Assembly: GCA_029251065.1 (NCBI GenBank)
Contig: JAQXEB010000173.1
Coordinates: forward strand, 1 to 18,971
Length of the DNA: 18,971 nucleotides
Reading direction: 5' to 3'
Source: Luminiphilus sp.
GTDB lineage: Bacteria; Pseudomonadota; Gammaproteobacteria; Pseudomonadales; Halieaceae
Below, piece by piece: positions 15,570-18,971 of the stretch. Position numbers and translations under genes: made by a program. The first letter of the stretch is position 1. The number at the start of each line of letters is the position of its first letter. The notes beneath the pieces were generated by a model. That model was not told the origin of the DNA. It searched no databases and worked only from the letters and a program-made list of their open reading frames with translations.

Positions 15570-16040
15570 TTACTGCTCCTTAACCAGCTGCTCAAGAATC
15601 GCAGCGTGCTTGTCCGCGTCAATCTCCGCTGCCAAGACCTTTTCAGCACCCGAAATAGCAAGCGCACTGACTTGTGCAAGCAACTGCTCCTTTGCCTGAG
15701 CCTTTTCACGCTCAACTTCCGCTGTAGCAAGCTCTTTCACGCGCTCCGCTTCTACAACGGCGGCCGCCTTTGCTTCATCCACAAGCGTAGACGCTCGCTT
15801 ATTAGCAGAGTCAACGATCACGGCTGCTTCTTTCTTTGCTTCAGCAAGCCGATCCACCGCTGCTTTTTGAGCAAGCTCTAAATCGTGACCTGCACGATCA
15901 GCAGCGGAAAGACCATCAGCAATTTTTTGCTGGCGCTCTTCCATGGCAGCGAGAATCGGCGGCCACACGTATCGCATGCAAAAAGCAACGAACGCAATAA
16001 AAGCCACGATCTGTCCGATAATGGTCAGATTAATGTTCAC
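15570..16040 (-). CDS. atpF: ATP synthase Fo subunit b
   Basis: Peripheral-stalk subunit anchored in the membrane; two copies form the stator arm. It is 156 aa (E. coli 156). One TM segment at about 5-25 is followed by a long, charged, Ala-rich coiled coil (about 35-150) with heptad-like Ala/Glu/Lys spacing. The start codon is GTG 16040, with AGGAG (16047-16051) 6 nt upstream. The region between the atpE stop and this start is 58 nt and carries a strong hairpin. Confidence 0.95.
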   Translation of the reverse strand: MNINLTIIGQIVAFIAFVAFCMRYVWPPILAAMEERQQKIADGLSAADRAGHDLELAQKAAVDRLAEAKKEAAVIVDSANKRASTLVDEAKAAAVVEAERVKELATAEVEREKAQAKEQLLAQVSALAISGAEKVLAAEIDADKHAAILEQLVKEQ

Positions 16041-16063
16041 AGTAGTCTCCTGTGGGTATAACG

Positions 16064-16083
16064 CTCACCGGATCACCGGTGAG
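16064..16083 (-). promoter_or_regulatory. Perfect 8-bp hairpin between atpE and atpF
   Basis: CTCACCGG (16064-16071) and CCGGTGAG (16076-16083) form a perfect GC-rich stem with a 4-nt loop, TGAT on the mRNA strand. It starts 15 nt after the atpE stop codon. No U-tract follows, so it is more likely an RNA stability or processing element than a terminator. The c subunit is needed in many copies per complex, and a 3' hairpin protecting atpE mRNA would fit that need (inference). Confidence 0.6.
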
Positions 16084-16098
16084 GAAACGAGGTTTTCT

Positions 16099-16326
16099 TT
16101 AGCCTGCAACCACAAAGATGAGGTACATAGAAATACCAACACCAATAATGGGGATCGCATCAACCAGGCCCGCACCCAGGAAGAACGTACCCTGAAGGCG
16201 TGAAGCCAGCTCCGGCTGTCGCGCAGAACCTTCAATGAGCTTGCCGCCCAAAATACCCACGCCAATAGCGGCACCCATGCCACCCAAGCCCATCATAATC
16301 GCAGCTGCGATGTAGATCATTTCCAT
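16099..16326 (-). CDS. atpE: ATP synthase Fo subunit c
   Basis: Proteolipid of the rotor ring. The 75 aa form two membrane helices around a polar loop (ARQPE, about 35-39). The ion-carrying residue is Asp56 in GLVDAIP, equivalent to E. coli Asp61. The first helix has a Gly-rich packing stretch (GLGGMGAAIGVGILGG). No Gln/Glu-Ser set of Na+-type rings is seen, so proton coupling is inferred. Strong AGGAG (16333-16337) lies 6 nt before the ATG, in keeping with high translation. Gaps are 39 nt from atpB and 58 nt to atpF. Confidence 0.97.
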   Translation of the reverse strand: MEMIYIAAAIMMGLGGMGAAIGVGILGGKLIEGSARQPELASRLQGTFFLGAGLVDAIPIIGVGISMYLIFVVAG

Positions 16327-16365
16327 TGTTGTCTCCTATTGAGTCTAAGTATGGAAGTTCAAAAA

Positions 16366-17250
16366 CTAGTGGTCCTCGTGCGCCATACTGAGGTACACGA
16401 TGGTAAGAACCATAAAAATAAATGCCTGAAGCGTAATAACCAGAATGTGGAAAATCGCCCAACCGATCTGTAAGAGAGAAGCGGGTAACACCCAGAGAAT
16501 ACCGGCACCAAAGAGTGCAGCAATTAGAATAAAAATCATTTCGCCGGCGTACATATTCCCGAACAACCGTAGCCCCAATGAAAACGGCTTAGCCAGCAGG
16601 CCTACAATTTCCATAAACAGGTTAACGGGAATAAACACCCAATGATTAAAAGGATTTAGCGCAAGCTCTTTGGCAAAACCAAAGCCTTTTACTTTGATTG
16701 AGTAATACAGCATCAAAATAAACACGCCTACCGCCATGCCCATGGTGATATTGGGATCCGTCGATGGCACGATTTTTTGGTACTCAATACCCGCCAAAAC
16801 CATCAACTCAGGCACCACATCAACCGGTATTAAATCCATGAGGTTCATTAAAAAGACCCAGACAAAAATCGTCAGCGCCAGCGGCGCGACCAGTTTGTTT
16901 TGTCCGTGGAACGTGTCTTTCACTTGGTTGTCGATGAACTCAACAACCATCTCAATAAAGTTCACTAGCCCAGAGGGAGTCTCGGCCGACGCGCGAACCG
17001 CTACCCAGCGAAAGAGTGCGCAGAAGATAACGCCCAGACCAATAGACCAAGCAAGGGAGTCAACGTGAACCGCATTAAAGCCCATCGCCGCGATTTCATC
17101 AGCGCCGTGCGCGAACGCCCACTCACCACCGGCACCCACTGTGTGTCCGTCGTAACGATCAAAACCCTCCGGTAACTTGCCGTACGTCAGGTTTGTCAGG
17201 TGGTGGACAATGTAGTCCGAAACTGTCTTTTCTTGACCAGTCGCCGCCAT
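16366..17250 (-). CDS. atpB: ATP synthase Fo subunit a
   Basis: Fo stator channel subunit that conducts protons to the c-ring. It is 294 aa with several TM helices from about residue 65 on. The essential Arg is Arg228 in LGLRLFGNMYAGEM (E. coli Arg210). The ALNPFNHWVFIPVNLFMEI block and the final QAFIFMVLTIVYLSMA helix are typical of the family. The N-terminal 60 residues are longer than in E. coli and hydrophilic. The Shine-Dalgarno is weak (GGGGC), so coupling to atpI is possible; the gap is 46 nt. Confidence 0.96.
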   Translation of the reverse strand: MAATGQEKTVSDYIVHHLTNLTYGKLPEGFDRYDGHTVGAGGEWAFAHGADEIAAMGFNAVHVDSLAWSIGLGVIFCALFRWVAVRASAETPSGLVNFIEMVVEFIDNQVKDTFHGQNKLVAPLALTIFVWVFLMNLMDLIPVDVVPELMVLAGIEYQKIVPSTDPNITMGMAVGVFILMLYYSIKVKGFGFAKELALNPFNHWVFIPVNLFMEIVGLLAKPFSLGLRLFGNMYAGEMIFILIAALFGAGILWVLPASLLQIGWAIFHILVITLQAFIFMVLTIVYLSMAHEDH

Positions 17251-17296
17251 TCGTTGCTGCCCCGTCTAGTCGCTCGCTCACTGCGGCGACACGCCT

Positions 17297-17668
17297 TTAA
17301 CTCTCTTGTTTCGCAGCCCAGAAATAAAACACCGGGCTACACACTAATAACAATATCGCGCCCAAAAACACCGGCCCGACCTGTGGGTTTGGTGATTTCG
17401 CAAACCAAACACCAAACAACAACGCACTCAAACTAAACTTTGCGATTCCCAGTAGCGTTGGCGCCTGCGCCCCAAAACGACTGAACAAGCTTGTGGCGAG
17501 CCACAGCTGTGGCAGTCCCACTATCGCCGCGCCGACCCAAACTGCGATCGCCGCGCCAGCATCGAGTAATAACCCAACACCCAGTGACACCACCCCGATC
17601 ACAACACTGGTATACAGCAGCGCCTTTGCAAGGTGACGAGCAAGCGTTGTGCGCGTGTACTCAACCAC
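17297..17668 (-). CDS. atpI: ATP synthase protein I (AtpI)
   Basis: A 123-aa protein with four predicted TM segments. It is a non-essential assembly or Mg2+-linked protein of the F1Fo operon, not part of the final complex. The call rests on position (first gene before atpB), length (E. coli about 126 aa), the basic N-terminal helix (YTRTTLARHLAKALLYTSVV) and the hydrophobic pattern. The sequence itself is poorly conserved in the family. The start is GTG 17668 with GGGAG (17675-17679) 6 nt upstream. An alternative TTG at 17707 would overlap the candidate operon promoter and is less likely. Confidence 0.85.
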   Translation of the reverse strand: MVEYTRTTLARHLAKALLYTSVVIGVVSLGVGLLLDAGAAIAVWVGAAIVGLPQLWLATSLFSRFGAQAPTLLGIAKFSLSALLFGVWFAKSPNPQVGPVFLGAILLLVCSPVFYFWAAKQES

Positions 17669-17706
17669 TAAGTGCTCCCAAGTGCTCAGGCCCTCAAGCG
17701 CGCGCA

Positions 17707-17735
17707 AGTTTATTCGAATTGCTAAACAGCATCAA
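17707..17735 (-). promoter_or_regulatory. Candidate sigma70 promoter of the atp operon
   Basis: Minus strand: TTGATG (17730-17735) as -35, a 17-nt spacer, and TAAACT (17707-17712) as -10, each matching 4 of 6 consensus bases. RNA would begin about 17700, roughly 30 nt before the atpI GTG. It lies in the 86-nt gap between parB and atpI. Confidence 0.35.
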
Positions 17736-17754
17736 CAAAGCAAAATGCCAACTT

Positions 17755-18636
17755 TTATTGGATACGATTTAAAATGCCGTCGAGCACATCAAGGTCACTG
17801 TACTGAATAACTAACTTGCCGCGCCCGTTTTTATTTTCAATAGTCACTTTTGTACCAAGCCGGTCTGACAGCCGCCGTACCAGTCGATCTATATCAGGGT
17901 CTTGTTCCACCGGCGCGTCAGCGCCCTTCGGCGACAATAACGCCCTAACCAACACCTCGGTCTGACGAACAGACAGCTTGCCTTGAGCCACTTTACGCGC
18001 GGCTCTGATCTGATCACCGCCTTCAAGCGCCAACAACACTTTCCCGTGACCTGCACCAATGGCCCTTGTTTCCAGCATCTCTGCAACTTCGGGTTCAAGC
18101 GTTAACAGCCGTAAAAGGTTTGCGATCACTGGCCGCGACTTACCCACTGCGGTTGCGATTTCTTGTTGGCTTAAGTCAAACTCTGTTTGCAGGCGCTTTA
18201 AGGCTCGCGCCTCTTCAATTGAATTTAAATCTTCGCGCTGAATGTTTTCAATTAAAGCCATCGCAATCGCGGTTTCATCACTAATCTGACGAACAATGGC
18301 AGGAATGACGTCAAGAGACGCGCGCTGGCTGGCTCGCCAACGTCGCTCCCCAGCAACAATTTCATATCGATTATTGGCGACAAGTCGCACAACAATAGGC
18401 TGCATCACCCCCTGAGCTTTTATACTATCTGCCAGCTCATTGAGTGCGCTCTCATCAAAGTCTCTGCGCGGTTGGTATTGACCGCGCTGCAGCTGTTCCA
18501 GCGGGATCTGACGGAGGTCACCTTGCCCCGCAGGGCTTGCATCGAGCGCTGCGGTACTGGCCGCCGTTTTTGTGGTCAACTCGGCACCAAGCAGGGCATC
18601 TAAGCCCCTATTAAGTTTTCTTTTCTTTGTGGTCAT
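17755..18636 (-). CDS. parB: Chromosome-partitioning protein ParB
   Basis: CTP-dependent DNA clamp that loads at parS and guides origin segregation with ParA. It is 293 aa. The leader KKRKLNRGLDALLG (4-17) carries the ParA-stimulating basic/Arg part. The ParB/Srx domain has QYQPRRDF (53-60), the CTP-binding GERRWRA (96-102) and ENIQREDLN (130-138). A helix-turn-helix follows at about 155-176 (LSQQEIATAVGKSRPVIANLL), and a C-terminal dimer domain closes the protein. AGGA lies 8 nt before ATG 18636. It begins 25 nt after the parA stop and precedes the atp operon. No convincing parS site was found in the window. Confidence 0.96.
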   Translation of the reverse strand: MTTKKRKLNRGLDALLGAELTTKTAASTAALDASPAGQGDLRQIPLEQLQRGQYQPRRDFDESALNELADSIKAQGVMQPIVVRLVANNRYEIVAGERRWRASQRASLDVIPAIVRQISDETAIAMALIENIQREDLNSIEEARALKRLQTEFDLSQQEIATAVGKSRPVIANLLRLLTLEPEVAEMLETRAIGAGHGKVLLALEGGDQIRAARKVAQGKLSVRQTEVLVRALLSPKGADAPVEQDPDIDRLVRRLSDRLGTKVTIENKNGRGKLVIQYSDLDVLDGILNRIQ

Positions 18637-18661
18637 TCACTTTTCCTGGGGACACTGGCCT

Positions 18662-18971
18662 TTACTGCCTGCGCAGAAACTCTTCAGCCAGCGCCATGTA
18701 AGCACGAGCACCGCGTGAATACCTGTCATAAACAATACCGGGCTCACCGTGACTAGGTGCCTCTGCTAAACGAACGTTACGCGGAATAACCGTTCGATAA
18801 ACCAAGCTGCCAAAGTGACTGAATAATTGCTCTGAAACTTCGGTCGTCAGTGAGTTACGAGGATCATACATTGTTCGAAGAATACCCTCGATTTCTAAGT
18901 CAGAGTTAACCGTCTCGTTAATGCGCCTCACGGTGCCGAGTAACGCCGACAACCCCTCAAGTGCAAAATAT
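18662..18971 (-). CDS. parA: Chromosome-partitioning ATPase ParA (5' part outside window)
   Basis: The C-terminal about 100 residues of a ParA/Soj-type Walker ATPase; the N-terminal Walker A part lies beyond the right edge. The visible section starts YFALEGLSALLGTV, a standard ParA block. It continues with LRTMYDPRNSLT, VIPRNVRLAEAPSHGEPG and YDRYSRGARAYMALAEEFL, which is the typical Soj C-terminus. The gene is paired with parB downstream. The usual upstream partners mnmG and rsmG would be expected outside the window. Confidence 0.95.
   Translation of the reverse strand, partial: YFALEGLSALLGTVRRINETVNSDLEIEGILRTMYDPRNSLTTEVSEQLFSHFGSLVYRTVIPRNVRLAEAPSHGEPGIVYDRYSRGARAYMALAEEFLRRQ

Overview
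The window is 18,971 bases of a bacterial chromosome, almost certainly from a gammaproteobacterium. The evidence is the order parA-parB-atpIBEFHAGDC-glmU-glmS on one strand, an E. coli-like N-terminus of UvrD, and an E. coli-like a/c pair in the ATP synthase. Marine groups such as the OM60/NOR5 or SAR92 relatives are a guess from general resemblance and cannot be fixed from this sequence alone. Nearly everything is on the minus strand. The one clear plus-strand gene encodes a SPOR-domain protein.

Right side (about 7.4-19 kb, minus strand): the end of parA, then parB, the complete nine-gene F1Fo ATP synthase operon (atpI, B, E, F, H, A, G, D, C), and glmU and glmS. This is core housekeeping DNA: chromosome partitioning, ATP synthesis, and UDP-GlcNAc supply for peptidoglycan and LPS. 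Spacing inside the operon is tight (2-73 nt). A perfect 8-bp hairpin follows atpE, and glmU is separated from glmS by only 8 nt.

Middle (about 5.6-7.4 kb): an island-like stretch between glmS and purE. It holds one unrecognised 296-aa gene and about 600 bp of AT-rich non-coding DNA. This non-coding DNA contains three copies of a 40-41 bp element (ends CGAAACACT and GTGTTTT, start-to-start distance 33-34 nt) and six perfect tandem copies of the heptamer CAGGTGT. It is the least ordinary part of the window and the best candidate for something undescribed.

Left side: purE-purK (AIR to CAIR step of purine synthesis) begins a close-packed minus-strand series that continues with a GNAT acetyltransferase gene broken by one in-frame TAA, a small cupin, and a three-TM small protein. 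The last of these meets the plus-strand SPOR gene tail to tail with a 4-base overlap. The SPOR gene is divergent from uvrD (DNA helicase II), whose 3' end lies outside the window.

No rRNA, tRNA, CRISPR array or recognisable transposase gene was found.
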